64,000 bases of DNA from an uncultured Chitinophaga sp. (GTDB lineage Bacteria; Bacteroidota; Bacteroidia; Cytophagales; Cyclobacteriaceae): contig CABHOK010000003.1 in NCBI GenBank assembly GCA_902168205.1, positions 1,240,001-1,304,000 on the forward strand, given 5' to 3'. The notes beneath the pieces are model-generated. The model did no database searches, was not told the origin of the DNA, and worked only from the letters and a program-made list of their open reading frames with translations. Of the stretch, positions 28,828-38,688 are shown piece by piece; the stretch's first letter is position 1, and the number at the start of each line of letters is the position of its first letter. Both the position numbers and the translations under genes were made by a program.

Positions 28828-28857
28828 TTTGGTAATAACGCAGGCCGGCTAAATTTT
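28828..28857 (+). promoter_or_regulatory. promoter upstream of the MacB-type permease
   Basis: TTTG (28828-28831), 18-nt spacer, TAAATTTT (28850-28857) match the Bacteroidota -33/-7 layout with one mismatch. The start codon is 71 bases downstream. Confidence 0.5.
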
Positions 28858-28928
28858 AGTTGCCCGTACGTGTAACATTTCGGGCCGTTTATCAACCTAT
28901 GTATACGCTCTAAACGTTTCAGACAGAC

Positions 28929-30164
28929 ATGGATATTGTTGAAAATATGAAGGAAGGCCTCCGGTCAGTGAGGGCCAACTTGCTGCGATCGATCCTTACC
29001 GCGCTGATTGTAGCCATTGGTATAACTTCACTGGTAGGTATACTCACAGCTATTGATGGTATCGAACAATCGGTTAACGAGAGTCTGGCGTCACTGGGCG
29101 TGAATACATTTGATATTAAATCCAAAACGAACCGGGGTGCCAACAACCAGGGCAGGACGGAGAAGGTGTATCCACAGATCACCCTTACGGAAGCGTTTCA
29201 GTTTATCGAGAAATATAGTGTACCCTCAACGAAAAGTCTCGCAGCCGATCTTACCTATGTTGCCGAAGTAAAACGCAAATCCAAAAAGACAAACCCAAAT
29301 GTGCGCGTTGTAGGATGTAACGAAGAGTATGCCGCTATAAAAGCACTGGAGTTACAAGACGGCCGTAACTTTTCACGTATAGAGATCGAGCGTGGTTCGC
29401 AGGTAGCGGTGCTCGGGTATAAGATATATAAGACGTTGTATGAAGAGAATGAAAAAGTGATGGGCTCTGAAGTAACATTTCTGGGAGCGCAGTTCAGAGT
29501 GATTGGAGTACTGGAAGAGAAAGGACAACTGGCTGAAGATAATTTTGACAACATGGTGCTGGTGCCGGTGATCAAAGCCAACCAGATGGCGAAGGGCCGT
29601 GGACTAAGTTATGAACTTACAGTAGGTATAAATGATCCGACCCAGGTTGAATATGCTATGGGTGAAGCTACTGGAGTGATGCGTAACATTCGTCACGATC
29701 GTATCGGAACGCCGGATTCATTCGAACTTGAAAAGAGTGAGACACTGGCTGAGAACATGGCTACTATTACCAATGCACTGCGTATAGGCGGCTTCAGTGT
29801 TGGCTTTATAACACTGCTGGGTGCATCTATAGCTTTGATGAACATCATGCTTGTATCCGTTACCGAACGAACCCGCGAAGTAGGTGTACGCAAAGCATTG
29901 GGAGCAACTCCGCTGCGCATTCGTCAGCAGTTTGTGATCGAAGCTATCGTGGTATGTTTACTCGGAGGTATAGCAGGAGTTATACTTGGTATAATTATAG
30001 GCAACCTCATGTCGCGTGCTATGGGTATAGATACCTTTGTAGTACCGTGGATGTGGATGCTGATCGGTATGATTGTGTGTATTGTTGTGGGGCTGATCTC
30101 CGGTTACTACCCGGCACACAAAGCTTCGAAACTTGATCCGATCGAGTCGTTGAGATTTGAATAA
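28929..30164 (+). CDS. MacB/FtsX-type ABC transporter permease
   Basis: The 411-aa protein has one N-terminal membrane helix (about 20-42, LLRSILTALIVAIGITSLVG), a periplasmic MacB_PCD domain (about 45-260, EVKRKSKKTNPNVRVVGCNE and SEVTFLGAQFRVIGVLEEKG) and three C-terminal helices, with the FtsX signature TERTREVGVRKALGA (about 315-330). It works in lipoprotein release, efflux or cell-envelope stress complexes. No ATPase gene is adjacent in the window, so it is an orphan here; its partner must be elsewhere. Confidence 0.93.
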   Translation: MDIVENMKEGLRSVRANLLRSILTALIVAIGITSLVGILTAIDGIEQSVNESLASLGVNTFDIKSKTNRGANNQGRTEKVYPQITLTEAFQFIEKYSVPSTKSLAADLTYVAEVKRKSKKTNPNVRVVGCNEEYAAIKALELQDGRNFSRIEIERGSQVAVLGYKIYKTLYEENEKVMGSEVTFLGAQFRVIGVLEEKGQLAEDNFDNMVLVPVIKANQMAKGRGLSYELTVGINDPTQVEYAMGEATGVMRNIRHDRIGTPDSFELEKSETLAENMATITNALRIGGFSVGFITLLGASIALMNIMLVSVTERTREVGVRKALGATPLRIRQQFVIEAIVVCLLGGIAGVILGIIIGNLMSRAMGIDTFVVPWMWMLIGMIVCIVVGLISGYYPAHKASKLDPIESLRFE

Positions 30165-30667
30165 AATAGTTGCGAGCTGCGAGTTTTAACTACGAGCTCC
30201 TGGAGCGTGCGAAATTATTGCGCTAGCCGTTAGTGCAGAAGGAGTACGCTCGGACTAGGTGCATCTATCAAGATTTTGTTAATCGATATTCCTGTTTTTT
30301 AATCTCGCTATTCATTTAGGTTGGCGGGAGCGTGTTCGCGCTCGTGTGTTCCTAACCTGATCGTACGATGAAGTCTTAACCTTTTTTCTTTCTATATGTC
30401 AGGTGGGAAACGCTTCCCCCAGTATTCATGCTGGAATACTAGGCACCAGGCTAAACGCGCATCTGCCAGCGGCCTGCAGCTAGCAGGGCAGTGTCCACTC
30501 AATCAACAGATAAACAGTGTCTTAAAGTCCCATTGTACAGTCATTGTGCAGTCCCATCTTCTCATCTGTATGGTCGTTGTGAATAGCGCTTTTGGGGTAT
30601 AGCTGTCTTTAATTGCCTACTGTTGCATGTGCGATGCACCCAATAATCATTAACCTAATCAAAACCT
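30165..30667. other. 503-bp structured non-coding interval before the giant protease
   Basis: No convincing gene is visible. Several hairpins occur: GGGAA/TTCCC (30405-30418), a perfect AGTATTC/GAATACT (30421-30440), and a nested stem around 30317-30355. A T-run (30382-30387) follows the latter. A copy of the GAGCTGC word (30174-30180) matches the 54.4-kb tandem repeat. The words GTCCCATTGTACAGTC and GTGCAGTCCCAT (30525-30555) look like a diverged direct repeat. Confidence 0.45.
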
Positions 30668-33600
30668 ATGAAGAATTTTCTACGGCTAATGTCCTTAACA
30701 ACCGTGGTCTGTTTGCTGATAGCAGGCAGCATCGTGGATGTGTGGGCACAAACAACATCGGCAGCTGTGGTGAGCGGCAAAGTGCGGATAAAGTTCAGCT
30801 CCGGGATGGAGGCCACCTTGAAGACCATGAAGGTCGCACGCAAGAGTGGTTACATCCAGACCGGTATAGCGGGCTTTGATGCGCTGGCGGTAAAACACAA
30901 GGCAATGGAAATGACGCGCGTCTTTCCTTACAATCCCAAAAAAGAAGCAGTACACCGCAAGCACGGCTTACACCTCTGGTACGAACTTACCGTTCCGCTG
31001 AACACGGATGTAGAGTCGGCAGCACGGGAGTTCAAGAGACTCGGTAATATAGCGCATGCGGAACCCATCCGCGCCAAAGCAGCAATACAGCCGGGCAAGG
31101 CTACCATTGTTTCCGATGCGCGCATCAGCTCCGTAACGGAAGCAGTGAACGATCCGCTTTTCTATCTGCAATGGCATTATGAAAATGATGGCGAGACCAA
31201 CGGAGGTATACCCGAAGCCGACATCAACCTGGTAGAAGCATGGAAGGTACAGACTGGTGATCCGAATGTGATTGTGGCCGTACACGATCTCGGTATAGAT
31301 GTAAAGCACCGCGACCTCGCAGCGAACGTATGGGTAAACCTTGCCGAGAAGAATGGTCGCCCCGGAGTAGATGACGATTACAACGGCTATATAGATGACA
31401 TCAACGGTTACGATTTTTCAGGTGACTCGGGTACTATACCTCCCGGTGATCACGGAACACACGTAGCCGGTACGATTGCAGCCGTTACCAACAACGGCAT
31501 TGGCGTGAGCGGTGTAGCCGGTGGTGATGGCGTGAACAGTGGTGTAAAGGTAATGAGCGCCAAGATACTCAACGGTATGTACGACAACACTGCAGCTTCC
31601 TATATATATGCTGCGGATAACGGAGCCGTGATCTCGCAAAACTCATGGACTTACACAACGCCCGGTGCATACGATCAGGCTGTGCTGGATGCCATCGATT
31701 ATTTTATAGAAGAGGCTGGTAATTATCCGAACAGTCCGATGAAAGGAGGGATTGTGATCTTTGCAGCGGGTAACTCGAACAACGATCTCGACTATTATCC
31801 CGAAGCATACGATCATGTGATGGCTGTAGCATCGCTGGGAAGAACCAATCAGAAAGCATTTTACTCCAACTATGGTGCGAAGGTAGAATTGTCGGCACCG
31901 GGTGGCGATCAGTATAACGCCAGCGAGGATGGTATATTAAGTACATTACCCGATAACCAATATGGTTTCTTCCAGGGAACATCCATGGCCTGCCCACATG
32001 TGTCGGGTATAGCAGCGTTGGTGGTGTCGCAGCATGGTGGTAAAAATTATACTGCGCAAGACCTTTGGACAGCGTTGATCACGGGTACGCACGACATCAA
32101 TCAATACAATCCTGACTATATCGATCAGTTAGGCGTAGGCTATATCGATGCAGCATTAGCCTTGAAGACCAACGAGAAGGTGGCGCCTGCTATAGTAACC
32201 GACCTGTTAGCAGCCGATACAGGACAAGACTATATAGGATTAACCTGGAGTGTGAGCAGCGACCGCGATGATGGTGTTGCTGCTAAATACGAGATTACCT
32301 ATGCACAGGACAGTCTCGATGTAGCGAGGCGCAAAAATATCAAGACAGCTACCGTAGCAAACCTTGGGGATGCCGGAGCAAAAATGCAGTATAGCATCGG
32401 TAAGCTTTTTGCCGCTACGAAATATTATGTTGCTATATATGCTATTGATCGCTGGGGAAACAAGTCGGCTATATCTGCGATCATTAAAGTAAAAACAACG
32501 GAAGGTCCGAGTGTAATGATCGATCGGTCGTCTCTTGAATTTTCAATTGATGTGACTACCGCCACCCAGGCACAGGATGCTTTCATCATTCAGAACAATG
32601 CCAACGGAGAGCTGCGTTGGAAAGGAGAAGTGCGACAGAGAGATTACTCACTCGACTGGAATCATTTGAAATATCCTGCTGCGAAAGTTACCGCAGGATC
32701 AGTGCGCAAACCTGGTGTACAACCATCGCGCGTTAATCTGAAAGACAGACCGAAGGCTGTTACTACCGGGTATAACGATTCGTATGAGCCTCGCGAAATT
32801 CGTCATGTGCTTGATGAATATTATGGCGGGTATATGATCGGTGAAGAAGATACAACGATCTCCAATTCATCGGCTACCAGGTTTATTGTGCCATATGCGG
32901 ATGGTTTTAACATGACCGATTTGCGCCTGTTGGTGAACAACAACATCGAACGTAACGATCCTCCCTTCATTGTAGAGATATACCGCGGTGAAACCATGGA
33001 TCGTCAGAACCTGGTATATGCCTCGGAATTTTCCGGTAACTCCAATTATGATGTAGTATATTCATTGCAACTGGGCCAGCAATTATACTTTGCATCCGGC
33101 TCAACGTTTTGGGTTGTAGTTCACATGCCTGCCGGACATTTATATCCGCTGGGGATGAGCGAGGAGGCTGCTGATTCTTATTCCGATAATTGCTTTATCA
33201 GCTTCGATGTAGGCAAGAACTGGACACCACTGGCAGACGCTATACAGAATCCATACTATGCCTGGGTACAAACGCCTGTATCTAATAGTCCTGCACTCGA
33301 TCAGTATATTACACTGTTGCCGGAAGAAGGAGCGATTGCCGGTAAAGATATAACACCTGTAGCGGTGGCGGTTGATGGAAGTCACCTGATAAACGGTGAG
33401 TATCGCGCTGATGTAGTGGTGTTGAACAACGACTATAGCAACAGTCTCACAGCAATTCCTGTTACGGTACAGGTGAAAGGACAGAAACCCGTGCTTTCCT
33501 CTGCATCGGTCGCAGACTTTGGTGGTATATTTATAGGCCGCAGTAAAGAACTTGAGCTTACTATAAACAACACCGGCTATGGCAACTTTATAGTAGATAA

Positions 33601-36600
33601 TGCCACGGTAAGCAATGACGATTTTGTTATTACCAATACTCCATACAAGATTAATGCCTTGGGTAATGGTAAGGTCAGTGTAAAGTATACCGCCAAACAA
33701 ACCGGCACCAGCAATGGAGTGCTTACCTTATCTGATGCCAGTGGAAATAAATATAGTATATCGTTAGTAGGTGTAGGGATATCGCCTTCGAAGATCAATC
33801 TTACTCCGGCTGCTGCTACCTATAACCTGGCACTCGGTGCTACCGCTACGGGTAAATTTACGATTAAGAACACCGGTAACTATCCGCTGCAATATTTCAT
33901 GCCGAAGTATGCGAGCGGTGAAGGTATAGACTATGTGAGCGAAGGGTATAATGCTTACGGATATTCCTATCGCACCAGTACCGATGGTTCAGGCCTTGCA
34001 TACACTTGGGAAGATATAGCAGCTACCGGTAAGGACATCACGACCTTCTTTAAAGATGTAGTGAACAATGATTTTTACCCGGTAAAACTGGGATTCGATT
34101 TCCCGATCTTTAACCAGACTACCGATCAACTGATGATCACACGCTATGGTATGCTCACCATCGATGATAAAGTAAATGTGGTGGGGAATATGATCGATAT
34201 AGGAAGCGAGTATATGCCCTTTGGATTTATATCCGCATTTAACCAAGGTATAAGCGCTGAAGGTGGTAAAATATACTACCAGGCGAAACAAGGAAAGCTG
34301 ATTGTGCAATACGATAATGTACCGCACGAGTGGGACGACACGCAGCACATCACCTTCCAGATCATTGTATATGATAATGGAAATGTATTGATCAACTATA
34401 AAGACATCAGCCTGGATGCATTCAATACAAACTATATCGAGGTGGCGATCGAAGACCCGGACAAGAAATTCGGATACCTGATCTCCAACTATGAAAAGCC
34501 ATTGAATGCAGCGAGTGGATTCTCTGTAGAAATTAATTCTCCGGGAAGAGACATAATGCAGGAGATTTCTTCCACTACCGGAACACTGGCGGTTGGCGCA
34601 TCAACCGATGTTACTTATAAGGTTGAAACAAGTGATCTGACGGAAGGCAGCTTCTGGCAAAACCTTGTGATCGTCAGCAATGATCCGGCAACACCAGCCC
34701 AGGTGTTCAAAGCACAAGTGAATATAACCTCCGGTGGCACACCCAATATCGCTCTGAGTACAGATGCACTCGACCTTGGTGATGTTTTTATTGGTGATGA
34801 AGTAAACGATATCGTGCAGGTACAAAACACAGGCACAAAAGCCATCAGTATCAAGAGTATTACTTCCGATCATGGATATTTCACAATAACACACGATGCG
34901 CTTCCGTATAGTCTGAAGGCGCGGTCGTCCCTATATATTGGTGTAGCCAAAAAGGGAGTCACGGCAGGAGAGGTGAACGATAATCTTCACATTACCTTCA
35001 GCGATAACTCGGTGAAACATGTAGCGGTACATGCTGTGGTACAAACGCCTCCGAATATAGCGTTGGCATATGATGCTATCGAAGATGTACTGGAAGCCGG
35101 AACATCTGCTGATCATACGATCAGTATTACCAATAACGGAGCCAGTACATTGAATGTAGTGCCATCCGGTACATCGTGGGTGTACCCGGTCGATACAGAA
35201 ACTGCAGCAGGTGCAGCCGGTATACAATATCCGAAGAATACATATTACTGGTCTACCAGCAAAGATGGTTCTGTGCAATATGTATGGGAGGAGATCATGA
35301 AGAAAGAAAACCGGATTGATTTTGTGATTGATGGTTATCCGGAAGAGAAAGAGATGCCACTGCCTTTTGCATTTAGATTCTACGGCAAGGAGTATAACAA
35401 AGTATATGTGAGCACGAATGGCCTGGTATATTTTACCCCGAACCAGCCCGTGGGCATCTTTACATCCGGAACGATACCTGATCCGGAAGGTCCGAATAAC
35501 TTCATCGCACCTTTCTGGAGCAACGGAGCTTTTTATTCACTTGATAACGATGTATATGGTGTATACTATCATGCTACCGAAGATGTAGTAACGATCGAAT
35601 ATGTAAACCAATACAATATATTTGGCATGGGCGATCCGTGGAACATGCAGGTGTTGCTCTATAAGAATGGTAACATTCGTTATCAATACCAGATACCCGG
35701 ATGGACTTATACCAACGGTGGCGTTATAGGTGTAGAGAATGAAGATGGAACGGAGGGTGTGCGTATTGCAGCTTACCAGAATTTTATTGAGAATGGTTTG
35801 GCTGTAGTACTTACACCAGCCAATCGCGTAGAGCTGGCAGCGGGTGAAACCAAGACCGTTAACGTACGCGTAGATGCAACGGAGTTGATGGCGGGTGACT
35901 ATATATCTAACCTGTTGCTGCAAACCAACGTGCCAGGAAAAACATCACTCCATATACCGGTGTCACTTACGGTAACGGGTGTTCCGAAACTGATCGCTCC
36001 GGATGCAGTAGACTTCGGTGATGTGGTTGCGAAAGAAGCAGATGGTATACCGGCAACCTATAGCCAGGAATTTACCCTGAGCAATACTGGTGCAGCTATG
36101 CTGAACTTCACACAACTGCAAATGAAGAGCGGAAGTGATATAACACTTTGGATGGAGATGTCTGGATTCTTTGGAAACTACTGGGCACAAATTCCGGGTG
36201 AAGTTGCCGCGGGTGATATTATACTTTCTCCCAAGCAAACACAGAAGTTCAGAATTACTGTATCGCCTGCTATGGACAATTATACATTAACGGATGCACT
36301 GGTGATAGAAAGTAATGATCCTGCAGGACTTATCGAAATACCGGTGCAGGCGAATGTTGTACTTCCTCCGGCGATGCGCGTGAGCAGGAAAGAGATCGTA
36401 TTCCAGGCGAACGACAATACCTATACAGGTAGTGAATCATTCGTGATCAGCAACAAGAAAGGTTTATCGCCATTGAAATATAGTGTTTCGATGCAGTATC
36501 AGCGCATAGGTACAACGTTGGCGCCTGTAGCTGAAAAATCTGTGAAGAGCGGAGCTATTCCTTCCATCGAGCTTGCATCAGCAGGTCTTCAAACAGGTAT

Positions 36601-38128
36601 AACAGCCGTAGAAGGCTATAACCGTACGCTGGAATATATAGCGGAAGATCACGCTGATAATATGCTCGGCTTTGGAATTGGTGGCGCATTTGTATCGGGT
36701 ACTAAATTTACAGCGCCTGGCGATGGCTTCACATTAACGCATGTGCAGACATACTATGCTTCCGGTGATCTGGAATCCAGCCTGATCAAAGTAAGTATAT
36801 ATGCAGGCGATGATGTAGAGACGGCAGCCTTGCTGGCCAGTGAAGAATATGAACTGGCACTTGGCAAGAACTACAAGAATACATTGATGTTCGATCTGAA
36901 GACTCCGATCACGTTCTATCCGGGCGAAACATTTTTTGTAGTGATCAGCTATCCGCTGGGTACAGGACATCCGCAGGGAACTTCTAATCTCACCGAAGCC
37001 ATGCCGGGTAAATTCCTGTATTATTATTCAGATGCCGGTGTATGGTCCGATATAAATTCCATTCCAGATTATCGCAAGGCCGCATGGTTTGTGAAAGCAT
37101 TGGAGAAAGATTTCGTAAATGGAAGCTGGCTCACGTTGCCCGCAGTTGCCGAAGGTTCTGTAGCTGCAGGAGATTCACTGACCGTGTCGGTAATGGCTAA
37201 CGCTGCAAACATGGGTACATCAACGGATGCGTATGCAACCATAGCTATCAGATCAAATGATCCGGCCCATGCAAATACAAGTATCAAGGCACAGCTTCAC
37301 ATCAACCAGGCTCCGCAGTTTGAAGAGAAGGTATATGAGTGGTACGTAACGGAAACAGAAACTTCTGTTTTTGAAGTGCCAGTTACTGACCTGGAAGGAG
37401 AAGCAGTAACCGGAACAATACCAGACGCTCCGACAGGCATGACTTGGACAACATCGGCCACCGGTATAACCGTAACCTATACGCCAGACTATATTTCACC
37501 CCGCGTGATTAACTTAGCAATACAGGCAAAGGATGCCGGTAACCGAAACAACACTAAACCGGTAACGATCAACGTATGGAATATGAACCGCGCACCTGTA
37601 GTGGTAGATCATACCGATCGTCATTACGATTACGCAGCTCCTGCGGATGACATTGCTATGTCTTCGATCATTACTGATCCGGATATCGATGACGTACTGA
37701 ATGTATCGGCTATATCTTCGGATATCACCGTAGCGGAAGTGATGGCATCCAGCGATAAGCTTCGTATCAAGCCGAAGAAGGCTGGTGAATCTATACTGAC
37801 AATAACCGCTACCGATAACAGTGGTGCTTCGGTAACAACTACACTGAAGGTTGTTGTAAACCTGGTAACAGCCATTGAGACAACTAACTTCGGCAGTGTA
37901 AAGCTGTATCCGAATCCAACCTCGGGTATACTTAATCTTTCGTGGGAAGATGCCGGTGTCAATGTTGAAAACGCTATGATTTTGAATGTTACAGGTGAAG
38001 TACTGCAGCAGCCCGCAGTGGCGAACCGTTCGCTTCGTGCCGATGTATCATCGCTTGCGCCTGGCTTTTACCTGATCAAGCTTCAGAACAAAGAGACCTC
38101 GCATGTTTTCAAATTCATCAAACAATAA
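30668..38128 (+). CDS. giant secreted S8 (subtilisin-like) protease with beta-sandwich repeats and T9SS sorting domain
   Basis: The 2486-aa protein has a signal peptide (cleavage near VWAQ, residue 28) and an S8 catalytic domain with D207 (VAVHDLGID), H262 (GDHGTHVAGT) and S439 (GTSMACPHVSG). The residue after the catalytic Asp is Leu where Ser/Thr is usual. After a fibronectin-III-like stretch come several Ig-like/choice-of-anchor repeats (for example VADFGGIFIGRSKELELTIN and ALDLGDVFIGDEVNDIVQVQ) and two related beta-rich units (around 1070 and 1530, DQLMITRYGMLTID and YNKVYVSTNGLVYF). The C-terminus is a type-A T9SS domain starting VKLYPNPTSG and ending FKFIKQ. It should be secreted and anchored by the type IX system. 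Confidence 0.93.
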   Translation: MKNFLRLMSLTTVVCLLIAGSIVDVWAQTTSAAVVSGKVRIKFSSGMEATLKTMKVARKSGYIQTGIAGFDALAVKHKAMEMTRVFPYNPKKEAVHRKHGLHLWYELTVPLNTDVESAAREFKRLGNIAHAEPIRAKAAIQPGKATIVSDARISSVTEAVNDPLFYLQWHYENDGETNGGIPEADINLVEAWKVQTGDPNVIVAVHDLGIDVKHRDLAANVWVNLAEKNGRPGVDDDYNGYIDDINGYDFSGDSGTIPPGDHGTHVAGTIAAVTNNGIGVSGVAGGDGVNSGVKVMSAKILNGMYDNTAASYIYAADNGAVISQNSWTYTTPGAYDQAVLDAIDYFIEEAGNYPNSPMKGGIVIFAAGNSNNDLDYYPEAYDHVMAVASLGRTNQKAFYSNYGAKVELSAPGGDQYNASEDGILSTLPDNQYGFFQGTSMACPHVSGIAALVVSQHGGKNYTAQDLWTALITGTHDINQYNPDYIDQLGVGYIDAALALKTNEKVAPAIVTDLLAADTGQDYIGLTWSVSSDRDDGVAAKYEITYAQDSLDVARRKNIKTATVANLGDAGAKMQYSIGKLFAATKYYVAIYAIDRWGNKSAISAIIKVKTTEGPSVMIDRSSLEFSIDVTTATQAQDAFIIQNNANGELRWKGEVRQRDYSLDWNHLKYPAAKVTAGSVRKPGVQPSRVNLKDRPKAVTTGYNDSYEPREIRHVLDEYYGGYMIGEEDTTISNSSATRFIVPYADGFNMTDLRLLVNNNIERNDPPFIVEIYRGETMDRQNLVYASEFSGNSNYDVVYSLQLGQQLYFASGSTFWVVVHMPAGHLYPLGMSEEAADSYSDNCFISFDVGKNWTPLADAIQNPYYAWVQTPVSNSPALDQYITLLPEEGAIAGKDITPVAVAVDGSHLINGEYRADVVVLNNDYSNSLTAIPVTVQVKGQKPVLSSASVADFGGIFIGRSKELELTINNTGYGNFIVDNATVSNDDFVITNTPYKINALGNGKVSVKYTAKQTGTSNGVLTLSDASGNKYSISLVGVGISPSKINLTPAAATYNLALGATATGKFTIKNTGNYPLQYFMPKYASGEGIDYVSEGYNAYGYSYRTSTDGSGLAYTWEDIAATGKDITTFFKDVVNNDFYPVKLGFDFPIFNQTTDQLMITRYGMLTIDDKVNVVGNMIDIGSEYMPFGFISAFNQGISAEGGKIYYQAKQGKLIVQYDNVPHEWDDTQHITFQIIVYDNGNVLINYKDISLDAFNTNYIEVAIEDPDKKFGYLISNYEKPLNAASGFSVEINSPGRDIMQEISSTTGTLAVGASTDVTYKVETSDLTEGSFWQNLVIVSNDPATPAQVFKAQVNITSGGTPNIALSTDALDLGDVFIGDEVNDIVQVQNTGTKAISIKSITSDHGYFTITHDALPYSLKARSSLYIGVAKKGVTAGEVNDNLHITFSDNSVKHVAVHAVVQTPPNIALAYDAIEDVLEAGTSADHTISITNNGASTLNVVPSGTSWVYPVDTETAAGAAGIQYPKNTYYWSTSKDGSVQYVWEEIMKKENRIDFVIDGYPEEKEMPLPFAFRFYGKEYNKVYVSTNGLVYFTPNQPVGIFTSGTIPDPEGPNNFIAPFWSNGAFYSLDNDVYGVYYHATEDVVTIEYVNQYNIFGMGDPWNMQVLLYKNGNIRYQYQIPGWTYTNGGVIGVENEDGTEGVRIAAYQNFIENGLAVVLTPANRVELAAGETKTVNVRVDATELMAGDYISNLLLQTNVPGKTSLHIPVSLTVTGVPKLIAPDAVDFGDVVAKEADGIPATYSQEFTLSNTGAAMLNFTQLQMKSGSDITLWMEMSGFFGNYWAQIPGEVAAGDIILSPKQTQKFRITVSPAMDNYTLTDALVIESNDPAGLIEIPVQANVVLPPAMRVSRKEIVFQANDNTYTGSESFVISNKKGLSPLKYSVSMQYQRIGTTLAPVAEKSVKSGAIPSIELASAGLQTGITAVEGYNRTLEYIAEDHADNMLGFGIGGAFVSGTKFTAPGDGFTLTHVQTYYASGDLESSLIKVSIYAGDDVETAALLASEEYELALGKNYKNTLMFDLKTPITFYPGETFFVVISYPLGTGHPQGTSNLTEAMPGKFLYYYSDAGVWSDINSIPDYRKAAWFVKALEKDFVNGSWLTLPAVAEGSVAAGDSLTVSVMANAANMGTSTDAYATIAIRSNDPAHANTSIKAQLHINQAPQFEEKVYEWYVTETETSVFEVPVTDLEGEAVTGTIPDAPTGMTWTTSATGITVTYTPDYISPRVINLAIQAKDAGNRNNTKPVTINVWNMNRAPVVVDHTDRHYDYAAPADDIAMSSIITDPDIDDVLNVSAISSDITVAEVMASSDKLRIKPKKAGESILTITATDNSGASVTTTLKVVVNLVTAIETTNFGSVKLYPNPTSGILNLSWEDAGVNVENAMILNVTGEVLQQPAVANRSLRADVSSLAPGFYLIKLQNKETSHVFKFIKQ

Positions 38129-38140
38129 ATACTTAATCCA

Positions 38141-38167
38141 GTCAGGCTATCATTTCGGTAGCCTGAC
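38141..38167 (+). terminator. hairpin between the protease and a lipoprotein gene
   Basis: GTCAGGCTA (38141-38149) pairs with TAGCCTGAC (38159-38167), perfect 9 bp, but no T-run follows. It may attenuate or stabilise rather than fully terminate. Confidence 0.45.
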
Positions 38168-38176
38168 CTATACCTA

Positions 38177-38629
38177 ATGTCTATGGGAAAAATTAACTAT
38201 GTGTGGTTCGTTGTCACGCTGGCGTTGATGACGAAGTGTGGTGGTGATAACACTACCGACCTGGCAACGGAAGCAGTCAATAAATTAGCGGGCACCTGGA
38301 CGATTAATGGTGGCTATATAAAAGCGGATGGCACGGATGTAAGTGCAGAATATACCGGTCTGGCTATAACTTTTACCGGGACGAAAGATGTGCCGGTATA
38401 CCTGGTGCAAAACGGTGGCTATGCATTTGGCAATGTTTCGGCTGATACCTGGAGCTTTACCGACAACACATTTACCGCGATAAAACGTGGACAAGACGAA
38501 ACGGTTATGTACTATACCATTGCCGACAATACGCTGACACTAACCTTTACTATATCTGACCCGCTGGATGAGAGCGGTCGTACGCAAGGTATGTTTGGCG
38601 ACTTTGAAGTAGTGCTGAAAAAGAAGTAA
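38177..38629 (+). CDS. small lipoprotein with lipocalin-like beta-barrel features
   Basis: The 150-aa protein starts MSMGKINYVWFVVTLALMTK and has Cys21 in LALMTKCGGD, a lipobox-like site (Lys before Cys is unusual). The mature part (LAGTWTINGGYIKADGTDVS to MFGDFEVVLKKK) looks like small lipocalin-like or META-type beta proteins. The start could instead be the ATG six bases later. It is 48 bp after the giant protease and likely shares its transcript. Function unknown. Confidence 0.72.
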   Translation: MSMGKINYVWFVVTLALMTKCGGDNTTDLATEAVNKLAGTWTINGGYIKADGTDVSAEYTGLAITFTGTKDVPVYLVQNGGYAFGNVSADTWSFTDNTFTAIKRGQDETVMYYTIADNTLTLTFTISDPLDESGRTQGMFGDFEVVLKKK

Positions 38630-38650
38630 CACAACTAAACCTTAACCTTT

Positions 38651-38688
38651 GGGGAGTATCGGGGTATATACCGGGTGCTCCCTTTTTT
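38651..38688 (+). terminator. terminator after the small lipoprotein
   Basis: GGGAG (38652-38656) pairs with CTCCC (38678-38682), with inner wobble pairs and a TATA-rich loop, followed by six T. The T-run touches the stop codon of the convergent regulator gene. Confidence 0.75.
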
